This document shows positions 16,486 through 25,804 of a stretch of 64,000 nucleotides of DNA, piece by piece; positions within the stretch are counted from its first letter, which is position 1, and each line of letters opens with the position of its first letter. Position numbers and translations under genes: made by a program. The notes under the pieces were generated by a model that saw only the letters and a program-made list of their open reading frames with translations, was not told where the DNA came from and did no database searches. Source of the DNA: Pedobacter nyackensis (GTDB lineage Bacteria; Bacteroidota; Bacteroidia; Sphingobacteriales; Sphingobacteriaceae); contig NZ_FWYB01000003.1 of assembly GCF_900176505.1 (NCBI RefSeq), positions 62,001-126,000 of the forward strand, in the 5' to 3' direction.

Positions 16486-17672
16486 ACTTTAATGAGATCA
16501 TATCCTTATTAATAAGTATCTCTGTGCTTACATTCCTTTCAACAATCATTTTGTACTATTATACGAAACGATTTTTTTTCTCTGTTTCAGTTTCTATTAT
16601 TAAATATGCCTTTTGTTTTATTTATTTTGTATTGTGGGTTCAATATCGTCCGATAATTCTTTTAGATGATCAGACATATTACGAACAATCTATTGTAATT
16701 TTCGAAAAAGCAAATGGCTCACTGACTTATCTTTTTAGTTTTAAGAACATTGCATTCATATCTTCTTTAGCAGGAGGAACTCACTTTGGTTATTATATTT
16801 ACAACTTTATTTCGTTCATTATATTTGGACAAAATTATTATTCTCCAGTTATATTAAATATCCTTTTTTCTGTTATTACGGGGATTATAATTTATAAGAC
16901 CTTATTGTTGGCTAAATTGGATAAGAAGTTTTGCATATTTTTTCTCCTCTTTTTTTTATTACACTGGGATATTTTAAGTTGGTCTAGTTTTATAAACCTA
17001 AAAGATATATTGGTTTTATTCTTTGTGGTATGGGCTTTAAACTGTATGATAAGGTTAAAAGAAAAAGGGAATCGATTATTCCTGATACTGAACCTCCTGT
17101 TAATAGGTACAGTTTTACTATTCTTTCGCTTCTATCTGGTTTATTTTCTTATTGTATCAGGAGTTGTTTATATGGTAATTACACAAATGTATAAGGTCAA
17201 ATCCAGATGGACTGGTGTAGTTATGAGATCTCTAGTTTTAATTGTGATGCCAGTTTCCTTTTATCTTGTTTTTATAAAAGTATTTTCAGCTTCTCTTGCC
17301 GAAATAGGTGGGGCGACTAATGTTGTATCCGGGTTTATTAGATTTATTTTGACTCCCCTGCCATTTTCAATCGAAGAGAATTATTCGTTCTTGTTTATAA
17401 GTTCGTTGTTACATTGGATGATGCTACCTTTTATAATCTATGGAACTTATCTCTTCTTAAAAAGATATTTCATTTCTTTAATGCCTTTTGTAATTCTGGC
17501 ATTGTTATTATGTGTTTTCTATGGCTCATTTGGCGAATTACAAGGACCAAGGCATAGGGTGCTCCTGTTATATTTCGTCTCATTAACACAAGCCTTATCG
17601 ATATATGAGTTTTTAATATTATTAAGTAAATCAAAGCAAAAAATATGTGTGGAATCTTTGGAACAACAATAA
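16479..17672 (+). CDS. wzy: Candidate O-antigen/capsule polymerase (Wzy-like)
   Basis: A 397-residue integral membrane protein with about ten hydrophobic segments and a larger non-membrane loop around residues 60-105, the layout of Wzy/EpsG-type polymerases. There is no strong conserved motif, which is normal for Wzy. Support comes from location beside the flippase, from length, and from being the only other multi-spanning protein without a better assignment in the first operon. It would join repeat units at the periplasmic face. The start overlaps the previous GT4 by seven bases and the last 28 bases overlap the next AsnB-like gene. Confidence 0.65.
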   Translation: MLNFNEIISLLISISVLTFLSTIILYYYTKRFFFSVSVSIIKYAFCFIYFVLWVQYRPIILLDDQTYYEQSIVIFEKANGSLTYLFSFKNIAFISSLAGGTHFGYYIYNFISFIIFGQNYYSPVILNILFSVITGIIIYKTLLLAKLDKKFCIFFLLFFLLHWDILSWSSFINLKDILVLFFVVWALNCMIRLKEKGNRLFLILNLLLIGTVLLFFRFYLVYFLIVSGVVYMVITQMYKVKSRWTGVVMRSLVLIVMPVSFYLVFIKVFSASLAEIGGATNVVSGFIRFILTPLPFSIEENYSFLFISSLLHWMMLPFIIYGTYLFLKRYFISLMPFVILALLLCVFYGSFGELQGPRHRVLLLYFVSLTQALSIYEFLILLSKSKQKICVESLEQQ

Positions 17673-19468
17673 AATATAAAGAGGCTGATATCTATGATAA
17701 TAAGCTTGAAACGATGCGCCAGCGAGGCCCCGATTTTAGCAAACATATAGAAATTAATAATAAACTTGTTTTTGGCCACAACCGTTTGGCAATAGTTGAT
17801 CTGGACGAGCGGTCAAATCAGCCCTTTGTCTATCAGCATATTTCCATAGTATTTAATGGGGAAGTATATAACTTTTTGGAGCTTAAAAGAGAATTAATTG
17901 AACTGGGTTATCATTTTGAGACTACCTCTGATACTGAAGTAGTTTGTGCGGCATATCTTGCATATGGAGAGAATTGTGTAAACCATTTTAACGGGATGTT
18001 TGCTTTTGTAATCTATGATCCAACGATGGAAATTCTGTTTGGAGCAAGAGATCGACTAGGCAAAAAACCTTTTTATTACTATTTGAATGATTCAGGATTT
18101 GAATTTGCGAGCAAGCTTTCTGCAATAGAAATAGGTAATGAATTGGAAATTGATTATGAATCACTAACACGATATCTATATTGGAATTACATTCCGGAGC
18201 CTTATAGCCCGTATAAAAAAGTTCATAAGTTACCGTCAGCGACCTGCTTCACATATGATTTAAATTCCAGCGTTTTTGAATCAAGGCTATATTGGGATTT
18301 ACCCAATGAAAATAACGTCACTTACTCTGATTTTCAGCAGGCAAAGACAGATTTGAAAGGCGTATTGCAAGATTCTGTTAATATTCGTATGATCGCCGAT
18401 GTTCCATTAGGTGTTTTTTTATCGGGTGGCGTGGATTCTTCGTTAATAGCCGCTATGGCCCAGCATAATAGCCCTAAGCCTATTAAGACTTTTTCAGTTA
18501 AGTTTAGTGAAAAGGGTTTTGATGAGAGTGTATATGCGAAAAAGGTTGCCGATATTTTAGGTACTGATCATACGGAAATACAATGTTCTTATGAAGAGGG
18601 GATCGATTTTATAAAGAATTTTAGTAAATACTATGATGAGCCATTTGCTGACAGCTCTGCAATTCCAACTCTTTTGCTTTCTAAATATACTAAGGAGAAT
18701 GTAACAGTGGCATTGTCTGGTGATGGGGGAGATGAAACATTTTTAGGATATAATATCTATGATGTGGTTCAAAAAAGGAAGAAAATTTACCAAATTCCCT
18801 TTGCACTAAGATCTATGATTGCAGTTGTCTTAAAATATTTACCCGGTATCCGTTTTCAGATCATCGCTCGTGGACTCAAACTGAAAAATATCCGGGAATT
18901 TTATTTGTACTATTTTAAGACACTAAATACAAAATGGATCTTAAAGAAAGAGCATGATCCAAAATACTTATCTTATTTAAATAACAGTAAGAAGAATTTG
19001 CTAGAGGCTATTTCAGATTTTGATACAAAATCATATATGAACGGTGATTGTATTACAAAAGTAGAGCGAGGAAGTATGGCTTTTTCACTTGAAGTTAGGT
19101 CTCCTTTAATGGATTATAGAGTATTGGAGATTGCCAGGAAAATGCCTACCAATTTCAAATATGGAGATGATGGGAATAAGAAAAGAATTTTAAAGGAGGT
19201 ACTTTATGATTATTTACCTAAGGAAATTTTTGAACGTAAAAAAGCAGGGTTCAGCATGCCACTTGGAATTTGGTTTAAATCGACCCTAAAAGATTTTGTA
19301 ATGGAAACTTTTAGCAACGAGAATCTGAAGCTTGTTGAGCCTTTAATTGATAAACGCGAGTTTATGAAGATTGTTGAACAGCACATGAATGGCCAATGGG
19401 ATCATACACCTAGAATTTGGAAAATGCTAGTTTTAATAAATTGGCTAAAAAGGAAAGATTATGCTTAG
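17645..19468 (+). CDS. Glutamine-dependent asparagine synthetase-like amidotransferase (copy 2)
   Basis: A 607-residue AsnB-type protein starting MCGIFGTT, with nucleophile Cys2, [10 protein letters not shown] and VFNGEVYNF in the glutaminase domain. The synthetase domain shows a canonical PP-loop [16 protein letters not shown] and [13 protein letters not shown]. It is clearly different from the first AsnB-like protein of the locus, so the two are paralogues rather than a recent duplication. It probably amidates the carboxyl of a uronic-acid residue. The start lies 28 bases inside the polymerase gene, and the end overlaps an acyltransferase by eight, an arrangement similar to the first AsnB-acyltransferase pair at 7830-10218. 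Confidence 0.88.
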   Translation: MCGIFGTTIKYKEADIYDNKLETMRQRGPDFSKHIEINNKLVFGHNRLAIVDLDERSNQPFVYQHISIVFNGEVYNFLELKRELIELGYHFETTSDTEVVCAAYLAYGENCVNHFNGMFAFVIYDPTMEILFGARDRLGKKPFYYYLNDSGFEFASKLSAIEIGNELEIDYESLTRYLYWNYIPEPYSPYKKVHKLPSATCFTYDLNSSVFESRLYWDLPNENNVTYSDFQQAKTDLKGVLQDSVNIRMIADVPLGVFLSGGVDSSLIAAMAQHNSPKPIKTFSVKFSEKGFDESVYAKKVADILGTDHTEIQCSYEEGIDFIKNFSKYYDEPFADSSAIPTLLLSKYTKENVTVALSGDGGDETFLGYNIYDVVQKRKKIYQIPFALRSMIAVVLKYLPGIRFQIIARGLKLKNIREFYLYYFKTLNTKWILKKEHDPKYLSYLNNSKKNLLEAISDFDTKSYMNGDCITKVERGSMAFSLEVRSPLMDYRVLEIARKMPTNFKYGDDGNKKRILKEVLYDYLPKEIFERKKAGFSMPLGIWFKSTLKDFVMETFSNENLKLVEPLIDKREFMKIVEQHMNGQWDHTPRIWKMLVLINWLKRKDYA

Positions 19469-19991
19469 AAGAGGATTTTATCTGTTGTCGTTCTGGATAA
19501 AAGGAGGGGTTTTTTATGCAAGGCGGATGGGGGTTACTGTAGGTGATAACTGTAGAATTTATACGAGATATTTTGGAAGTGAGCCTTTTCTAATTTCGAT
19601 TGGAAATAACGTGACTATAACAAAGGGCGTTTCTTTCATTACCCATGATGGTTCTCTTATATTATTTAGTGATGAAAAAGGTAGAAGATATAAGTATCAG
19701 AGAATTGATATCGGTAATAATGTTTTTATTGGTTTAAATAGCATTATTATGCCAGGTGTTAAAATTTCTGATAATGCCATTATTGCTGCTGGAAGTGTTT
19801 TAACTAAGTCTGTTCCAGAAGGTTCTATCGTTGCAGGTGTGCCAGCTAAAATTATAGGAAATTTTAATGAATTAAATGACAGATCATTAAAAGAATGTAT
19901 TAGCGAAGTTGATATTGATTTTGACGAAAGCTATAAAAATCGGATACTTAAAGTTGCTGACTTAGATTTTAAACCTTATTTAAAAAGATAG
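19461..19991 (+). CDS. Hexapeptide-repeat acyltransferase
   Basis: A 176-residue left-handed beta-helix acyltransferase. Repeat turns run from [12 protein letters not shown] through [12 protein letters not shown] and [13 protein letters not shown] to VPAKIIGNF, with the expected catalytic-base histidine in SFITHDGS. It resembles the maltose/galactoside O-acetyltransferase-like group found in capsule loci. It overlaps the second AsnB-like gene by eight bases and precedes a GT4 gene by five, so it most likely acetylates a sugar of the same repeat unit. Substrate unknown. Confidence 0.87.
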   Translation: MLRRGFYLLSFWIKGGVFYARRMGVTVGDNCRIYTRYFGSEPFLISIGNNVTITKGVSFITHDGSLILFSDEKGRRYKYQRIDIGNNVFIGLNSIIMPGVKISDNAIIAAGSVLTKSVPEGSIVAGVPAKIIGNFNELNDRSLKECISEVDIDFDESYKNRILKVADLDFKPYLKR

Positions 19992-19996
19992 TATAA

Positions 19997-21076
19997 ATGA
20001 AAGTAGCCGTATTTTTACCTTCAGGAAGTTTAGGTGGAGCAGAGCAGGTCTTGTTGCAGATCGCTAATGCCTATGCAGAACGAGGAGTGGTTGTACATGT
20101 TTATCTGCTGACCAACTTAAAGGCCGATGATTTTAAAAAGCGCTTGAGAGATAATATTAAGTTAATCTGTTTTGAAACAGGCAGGGAATCCATTGGAATC
20201 TTTAAGTTTTTTATGCATTTTGTTAGAACGTATAATAATTGTGAATTTGACTTTGCTTATTCTTCTCATGTACATTTGAATGCTTTTGTTTCAGTCCTTA
20301 GAAAATTCTCAGCATTACGGATTAAAAAGCATATAGTCCGTGAATCGACTTTGATATTTAACAGATTTACGGGTTATAGACTTAAACTTTTTAGTTTTTT
20401 GTATAATATTGGTTATGGTAAAGTCGATTTAATAATATGTCAGACGGAACTGATGAAAGCCCATTTGGTAAGAAATAAGCCCAAGTTAAATACAGAGAAA
20501 ACGGTGGTTATTAATAATCCCATCACACCGCTGAATGCTAATGTTAAGTTTTCAAATCCATATGTAGGAAAGCAGTATATTGTTTCCGCAGGAAGGTTGA
20601 TTCCGGAGAAAGGGTTTGATCTTTTAATTAAGGCTTATCAAAAGACTCTTGTACAGTTTCCTGAGCTTGAATTGGTCATCTTAGGTGAGGGAAGCTGCCG
20701 CTTGGCTTTAACAGAGCAAATAGAGAAAGCTGACCTGACTAATCGTGTTCACCTGCGGGGCTGGACTAACGATGTGTATAGTTATTTTAAATACGCAAAG
20801 GCATGCGTTGTAGCATCGAGGATTGAAGGCTTTCCAAATGTCTTATTACAGATGATGACGGTAAATAATTCTGTGGCTTCCACTCTTTGTGCCGGAGGCG
20901 TAGATGAAATTGAAGGAATCCATACCTGTATGGTAAATAATGTAGATGAGCTAAGTAATGCGATTTTATTGGCATTGAGGACAGATCAAATAGAAACCAG
21001 AAAACTCTTTGATGCTTTCTTAGATAAGAATAATATTATTACATATATCAGAACTATTGAGCAGAATGTAAATTAG
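19997..21076 (+). CDS. GT4 glycosyltransferase
   Basis: A 359-residue GT-B protein. FLPSGSLGGAEQVLLQIANA is the N-terminal family motif; YIVSAGRLIPEKGFDLLIKA opens the donor domain. The donor motif region reads SRIEGFPNVLLQMMTVNN, where the second glutamate of E-x7-E is replaced (QMM instead of EAM/EAL). That may be tolerated but is unusual. It is the last gene of the tightly packed first operon: the stop codon TAG at 21074-21076 lies inside a perfect palindrome that continues to 21104. Confidence 0.87.
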   Translation: MKVAVFLPSGSLGGAEQVLLQIANAYAERGVVVHVYLLTNLKADDFKKRLRDNIKLICFETGRESIGIFKFFMHFVRTYNNCEFDFAYSSHVHLNAFVSVLRKFSALRIKKHIVRESTLIFNRFTGYRLKLFSFLYNIGYGKVDLIICQTELMKAHLVRNKPKLNTEKTVVINNPITPLNANVKFSNPYVGKQYIVSAGRLIPEKGFDLLIKAYQKTLVQFPELELVILGEGSCRLALTEQIEKADLTNRVHLRGWTNDVYSYFKYAKACVVASRIEGFPNVLLQMMTVNNSVASTLCAGGVDEIEGIHTCMVNNVDELSNAILLALRTDQIETRKLFDAFLDKNNIITYIRTIEQNVN

Positions 21077-21104
21077 GCCATTATGGCCTAATTTACATTC
21101 TGCT
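21060..21104 (+). terminator. Perfect 45-base palindrome at the end of the first polysaccharide operon
   Basis: Bases 21060-21081 and 21083-21104 are exact reverse complements (22 bases each) around one central base at 21082. The left arm contains the last five codons and stop of the GT4 gene. In RNA this would form a long stem with a very small loop, closed near GGCCAT/ATGGCC. Only TTT follows, so it is not a textbook intrinsic terminator; it may be a 3' stabilising hairpin or a partial terminator. There is a 103-base gap before the next gene, with nothing else recognisable in it. Confidence 0.7.
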
Positions 21105-21179
21105 TTGAATAAGCTGATCAATTGTCCTAAAGAGAACTGAAGGAATCAATGCAGGATAAATAAATGAATTGTTGAAATC

Positions 21180-22571
21180 ATGAAAACAAAAGCAAACATT
21201 ACCTTATTAATTTCTTTTTCAAAGGGGACTTTAGTTGTGGCACTCCTTTTTTTTATGACCATCCCTGTTTTTAGTCAGATTGGGCTTAACGTGAAAAAAT
21301 ATGGAGCTAAGGGTAATGGTATAAATAATGATACTAAGGCAATACAACAGGCTATTGATGAGGCAAAGAAAAGGAATACAAATGTCTACCTGCCTGCCGG
21401 TACCTATATGGTGACTAACCTGTCCATTCAATCTAGTATGTCAGGGGAAAAGAATACCATCATAAAAAAAATAAGCAACGCTGATGAAAAATATACTTTT
21501 TGTAACATCAGAAATCAGCGGAGTCTAATGATAAAGGATATCATCTTTGATGGTAATGTCAAATTGGATGCTAAGAAGGAGCCTGTAAGAGGAGCTATTC
21601 CATTATTTATTTTCACGAGTAATAATATTGAAGTCTTAAATTGTGCTTTTAACAATTCGGCTATGAGTGGAATTCGCATAGAGGGTTCTCAATTTATAAA
21701 ATTAAGCAATTGTACACAAACGAATAGTTATGGCGTTTTTGGTGACGGCTATTACATTGATAGTAGCAATAATATAGACATTAAATCCTGCAAAGCTAAT
21801 AATTATACCCGCATAGGTTTTGTGACAGATAGAGATACTAAAAACGTTAACTTTTTAAATTGCATTGCAACCAATGGTTCAAATGCGTCCATTTTAAAAG
21901 GCGGAACTGAAAGTAATGCAGGGTTTTGGTTTGAGCTATCGGCGTATATTACGGCAACGAATTGTATTGCTAAAAATAATATTCATTATGGGTTCGTTGT
22001 GACTTCTGGCATTTCAAAAGAAAAGATTAATAATGCAGCCTTTGTCTCATTCAATCTTAATGGTTGTAGCAGTACCAACAGCGCAGTGGGTTTTAAGTTA
22101 ACTTCGGCGGGTAATGCAGTGAATACAAGGCTTCACAATTGTCAGGCGAATCAGGTTATGACGGGTTTTGTGGCTGCTTCTAATGATGTTAATGATCGAT
22201 TTTATTTCACGAACTGTTCTGCCTCATTGCTCCCATCAACATCGGGCAGCGTAAACGATGCCGGTTTTATGTGGGAAAGTAAGTCAAATGTTAATGCTGG
22301 GCAAATGCCTTTATTCAGTTATACGAATTGTTATATAAAATATATTGAACCCGTTTCATTGAAAAAGTTATTTGATAGGAATACGAATAATGCTGATTTG
22401 AGTACGTATGGCGGAGGTACGGCTAGGATTTTAATAGATAATATGAAAAATTCTTTGCCAAATAGTGGTCCGGTTATAAAGGCAATAAAAGGGAACCCTT
22501 TCATTGAAATTAAAAATACAAAAGCAGACCTAAGATTTATGGTTAAAGGTCAAAATGTCAAAATTCAATAA
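21180..22571 (+). CDS. Exported right-handed beta-helix protein (pectate-lyase-3-like)
   Basis: A 463-residue protein with an N-terminal signal peptide (hydrophobic LVVALLFFMTIPVFSQ, residues about 19-34). The mature start, LNVKKYGAKGNGINNDTKAI, is the conserved opening of the pectate lyase 3/glycosidase beta-helix fold. Many short Asn/Cys-rich turns (NCT, NCI, NCQ, NCS) follow through residue 400. Such proteins are polysaccharide lyases, hydrolases or depolymerases; no catalytic residues can be assigned by eye. Placed among glycosyltransferases, it may trim, bind or release the surface polymer. Its stop overlaps the next start by one base. Confidence 0.75.
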   Translation: MKTKANITLLISFSKGTLVVALLFFMTIPVFSQIGLNVKKYGAKGNGINNDTKAIQQAIDEAKKRNTNVYLPAGTYMVTNLSIQSSMSGEKNTIIKKISNADEKYTFCNIRNQRSLMIKDIIFDGNVKLDAKKEPVRGAIPLFIFTSNNIEVLNCAFNNSAMSGIRIEGSQFIKLSNCTQTNSYGVFGDGYYIDSSNNIDIKSCKANNYTRIGFVTDRDTKNVNFLNCIATNGSNASILKGGTESNAGFWFELSAYITATNCIAKNNIHYGFVVTSGISKEKINNAAFVSFNLNGCSSTNSAVGFKLTSAGNAVNTRLHNCQANQVMTGFVAASNDVNDRFYFTNCSASLLPSTSGSVNDAGFMWESKSNVNAGQMPLFSYTNCYIKYIEPVSLKKLFDRNTNNADLSTYGGGTARILIDNMKNSLPNSGPVIKAIKGNPFIEIKNTKADLRFMVKGQNVKIQ

Positions 22572-23641
22572 TGAAGAATATTTTATTTTTTTTTTCCAGT
22601 ACACTGGTCGGAGGTGCTGAAACTAATATTCTTAAAATCTCTAGAGAATTATCTCTCGATGGGTATCACATTTATTGGTGCTACTTAATGGATGATGGGC
22701 CACTTCTGGACTTAGTAGATTTTGAATTGAAAGATCATTTAGAAACAGGTTTATTTTATAAAAGCCCAATGGCCTTTTTTTCAAAGTACAAGGCTTTTAT
22801 TGAAAAGAACGAGATTGATGTAGTACTTAATTTTGGTCTGAGAACGGAAATTATCTCTCGATTGGTTTCTAAAAAATTTGGTGTAAAAAAAATGGTTTCC
22901 AATATTAGGAGTACTGATGATTGGAGAAAATGGTACCATACCACTTTAGATAGGTTGACAAAATCATCTGTTGATTTGTGGGTTTCAAATAGCATCGCAG
23001 GGAAAAGAATTTTTCATAAAAGGGAACGGATTTCTGAAGATAAAATTAAGGTGATCTATAATTTTTATGAGTCTCCTGAAAGCCATGAAGTACAAATAAA
23101 TTTAATTAAACCCGGTATTTTGAAAATTGGAATATTGGCAAATATTACCAGAGAAAAGGGATATTTTGATTTAATAGATTTGTCTAAAGAATTAGAGTCG
23201 ATGGGAATTGCACATCAGTTTACTTATGCTGGTATAGATAAACTCAATGGAGCGTTTGAAGCGGAACTTGAAAAGAATGGTTTGTCAGATAAATTTGAAT
23301 ACATGGGATATATTAAGAAAAAGAAGACTTTTTTTGATCAAATTGATCTCTTTTTATTACCTAGTTATCTCGAAGGGATGCCAACTGTAATTCTGGAAGC
23401 AATGGCATTCAAAAAGCCTGTGATTTCAACAACTGTGGGTGGAATTCCCGAGTTAATTGACAATGGAAAAAACGGCTATTTATGTCCTCCTGGTAATATC
23501 AAATGCTTTGCTCAATCTATAGAATCTGTTTATCATGGGAAATCAGTTTCTTTTCAGGAGGAGTGTGAGCAAAGACTGAAGGAGTTCTCCAAAGAGAGCA
23601 TCATGACGAAGTGGAAAGAGGCAATAACTAATTATTTATAA
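22571..23641 (+). CDS. GT4 glycosyltransferase
   Basis: A 356-residue GT-B enzyme. FFSSTLVGGAETNILKISRE is the N-terminal motif, KIGILANITREKGYFDLIDL begins the donor-binding domain, and YLEGMPTVILEAMAFKKPV with GGIPELI gives a complete E-x7-E motif. It begins at the last base of the beta-helix gene stop, so the two are coupled, and the next GT4 starts four bases later. Specific linkage unknown. Confidence 0.9.
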   Translation: MKNILFFFSSTLVGGAETNILKISRELSLDGYHIYWCYLMDDGPLLDLVDFELKDHLETGLFYKSPMAFFSKYKAFIEKNEIDVVLNFGLRTEIISRLVSKKFGVKKMVSNIRSTDDWRKWYHTTLDRLTKSSVDLWVSNSIAGKRIFHKRERISEDKIKVIYNFYESPESHEVQINLIKPGILKIGILANITREKGYFDLIDLSKELESMGIAHQFTYAGIDKLNGAFEAELEKNGLSDKFEYMGYIKKKKTFFDQIDLFLLPSYLEGMPTVILEAMAFKKPVISTTVGGIPELIDNGKNGYLCPPGNIKCFAQSIESVYHGKSVSFQEECEQRLKEFSKESIMTKWKEAITNYL

Positions 23642-23645
23642 TATT

Positions 23646-24782
23646 TTGAAAGTTCTACACGTAGTTAATATTTCTTTTGTAATTCCTTATTACCTTGGCG
23701 CTCAAATAGATTATTTACAGCAAAGAAAGATAGACATTTTCATTGCCTGTACACCTTCGGAACATCTTTTTGAATATGCTAACGAGAAGGGGTTTATTCC
23801 GCTTGGAGTCTCAATTCTTAGAGAGATTAGTGTTCTGCAAGATCTGAAAGCAGTATGGACGTTGAGGAAGTTAATTAAAAAAGAAAGGATAGACATTGTG
23901 ATAGGGCACACCCCTAAAGGGGCGTTAATTGGGATGTTGGCTGGTTATTTAAGTGGGACAAAGAAGCGCATTTATTTTCGGCATGGCCTCGTCTATGAAA
24001 CTTCTAAGGGGCTTAAACGTATCGTATTAAAAACCATAGAGCGCTTTACAGGGTTTTTATCTACTAAAGTAGTTTGCGTCAGTCCCTCTGTTTTAGAGAT
24101 TTCAAATCGAGAAAAGCTTAGTAATAGCTTGAAAAACGTAATACTCAATAAGGGAACCTGTAATGGTCTAGATGCTGAGGGGACTTTTAACCGGCATCTT
24201 GTCTCAGACACTGCCTTGAAACAGTTGAAAACAAAGTATCTCCTGGAGGATAATGATCGGGTTATTGGATATGTTGGAAGATTGGTTAATGACAAAGGAA
24301 TCTGTGAATTGATTTCAGCCTGGCAGGAAATATGTAAAGAACATAATCATGTAAAACTTTTATTGGCAGGCCCGTTTGAGCGGCGCGATTCTATTGACGA
24401 TGCTACTAAAAAGGTTATTATGGAAGAACCCTCGATTATACATACTGGTCTGATAAGTGATGTTGTTACCCATTACGCTTTGATGGATATTTTTATTTTA
24501 CCGTCTCATCGTGAAGGATTCCCGACTGTAGTGCTTGAAGCATCAGCTATGGAGTTGCCCGTAATCACTACCAATGTGACTGGTTGTCGCGATGCCATTG
24601 TTCCAGGGGAAACGGGCCGTTTTACAAATATAAATCCAACAGCCATAGCAGAGAATGTTGGATACTATCTTGATAATTTTGAGCAGGCGAAATTAGATGG
24701 GATGAATGGACGTAAATTCGTTATTTCTAATTTTAATCAATTGGGAATCTGGGAAAAAATAGAGAGGGAATTAATACGATAA
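23646..24782 (+). CDS. GT4 glycosyltransferase with TTG start
   Basis: A 378-residue GT-B enzyme. The start is a TTG at 23646, four bases after the previous stop; it gives MKVLHVVNISFVIPYYLG, which aligns with the family N-terminus, and I saw no in-frame ATG that would keep this domain. Donor motifs are VIGYVGRLVNDKGICELISA and HREGFPTVVLEASAMELPV followed by TGCRDAIVPGETG. This subgroup is often the transferase that acts next after the WbpL-type initiating enzyme, and wbpL lies 2 kb downstream. Its stop codon touches the decayed epimerase fragment described next. Confidence 0.88.
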   Translation: MKVLHVVNISFVIPYYLGAQIDYLQQRKIDIFIACTPSEHLFEYANEKGFIPLGVSILREISVLQDLKAVWTLRKLIKKERIDIVIGHTPKGALIGMLAGYLSGTKKRIYFRHGLVYETSKGLKRIVLKTIERFTGFLSTKVVCVSPSVLEISNREKLSNSLKNVILNKGTCNGLDAEGTFNRHLVSDTALKQLKTKYLLEDNDRVIGYVGRLVNDKGICELISAWQEICKEHNHVKLLLAGPFERRDSIDDATKKVIMEEPSIIHTGLISDVVTHYALMDIFILPSHREGFPTVVLEASAMELPVITTNVTGCRDAIVPGETGRFTNINPTAIAENVGYYLDNFEQAKLDGMNGRKFVISNFNQLGIWEKIERELIR

Positions 24783-24916
24783 ATACAGAAAGTTTAAATA
24801 AGTAGACCAAGAATTATATTGTAAACAGCGCCAGGGTAAAAGAGGTTTTAGGAGTTGATTGCTATTTTTGTGCTAAGGAAGGTTTAAAAATTATAGCTTC
24901 ATCTTTTTTTATGTAA
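24782..24916 (+). pseudogene. Decayed 3' end of a sugar-nucleotide epimerase gene
   Basis: The frame starting at 24782 reads NTESLNK, a TAG stop at 24803-24805, TKNYIVNSAR, later AKEGLKIIASSF, then a stop at 24914-24916. It matches, without gaps, the last 42 residues before the C-terminal tail of the intact epimerase at 25805-26704 (NTERLNKLTENYVVSNAK ... AQEGLKITASSF). By my hand alignment 23 of 42 positions are identical, counting the stop as a mismatch. The homologous segment sits exactly between the stop of the GT4 gene and rmlD. It has no start and one in-frame stop, so it is a relic left by replacement or deletion of an earlier epimerase gene. Confidence 0.8.
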
Positions 24917-24924
24917 TAATAAAT

Positions 24925-25788
24925 ATGAACAGCAACAATAAGATTTTAGTATTCGGAGGAATAGGCCAGCTTGGTCAATGTATCCAAAAGATCAGCATAG
25001 AGAGAAATTACGATCAAATCGTATTCTTAGATGAAATAGCAGGGAATATATTAGACCAAAATCTATTAAGAAAACTATTTACAACAAAAAAGCCTCAGTT
25101 TGTTATAAATTGTGCTGCATATACCGCTGTGGATAAAGCAGAAGATGAAGTGCTACTCTGCGAAAAGATCAATAAAGTAGGTGCCGAAAATTTGGCAAAG
25201 TCTTGTGCTGAATTTGGTGCTACACTGATCCATGTATCTACTGATTTCGTTTTTGAAGGAAATGTTCCTAAATTATTAAATGAGACAGATGAAACAACAC
25301 CGATCAATGTTTATGGTAAGACTAAGCTGGAAGGGGAATTGGAAATCTGCAAAGTCTTAGATGCATATTATATTTTAAGAACGAGCTGGTTGTACTCAGA
25401 ATTTGCCAGCAACTTTGTGAAAACAATGCGTAAGTTGGGTAGTGAACGTGATGAACTAAGTGTAATTGTTGATCAGGTTGGTACGCCCACCTATGCCATT
25501 GATTTGGCTGCTACGATTCTAGATATTATAGAAACAGATAGCGGTGCTTATGGTACTTATCATTACAGCAATGAAGGGGTAACTTCCTGGTATGATTTTG
25601 CCAAAGCTATTTTTGATATCAGTGAAATCACTGTAAAACTCAATCCAATTCCCGGATCGGCTTATCCGACAAAGGCAGTTCGTCCGGCATTTTCTGTAAT
25701 GGATAAAACAAAGATTAAATCTACATTTGGTATTGAAATTCCTTATTGGAGAGATAGCTTAGTTAGATGTATTGCAAAATTAAATTAA
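24925..25788 (+). CDS. rmlD: dTDP-4-dehydrorhamnose reductase family protein (RmlD-like)
   Basis: A 287-residue SDR of the RmlD family. Motifs are FGGIGQLGQ (NAD(P) binding, residue 10), NCAAYTAVDKAEDE, STDFVFEGN, YGKTKLEGE (Tyr/Lys pair), DQVGTPTYAIDLA and YPTKAVRPAFSVMD, all typical of RmlD. RmlD reduces dTDP-4-keto-L-rhamnose to dTDP-L-rhamnose. The rmlA, rmlB and rmlC genes are not in the window, so they are either elsewhere or the enzyme works on a related UDP-4-keto sugar, as WbjC-type reductases do. It stands after a 142-base gap that holds the epimerase relic and 16 bases before the intact epimerase. Confidence 0.88.
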   Translation: MNSNNKILVFGGIGQLGQCIQKISIERNYDQIVFLDEIAGNILDQNLLRKLFTTKKPQFVINCAAYTAVDKAEDEVLLCEKINKVGAENLAKSCAEFGATLIHVSTDFVFEGNVPKLLNETDETTPINVYGKTKLEGELEICKVLDAYYILRTSWLYSEFASNFVKTMRKLGSERDELSVIVDQVGTPTYAIDLAATILDIIETDSGAYGTYHYSNEGVTSWYDFAKAIFDISEITVKLNPIPGSAYPTKAVRPAFSVMDKTKIKSTFGIEIPYWRDSLVRCIAKLN

Positions 25789-25804
25789 TGGAATTTAGGT
25801 CATA

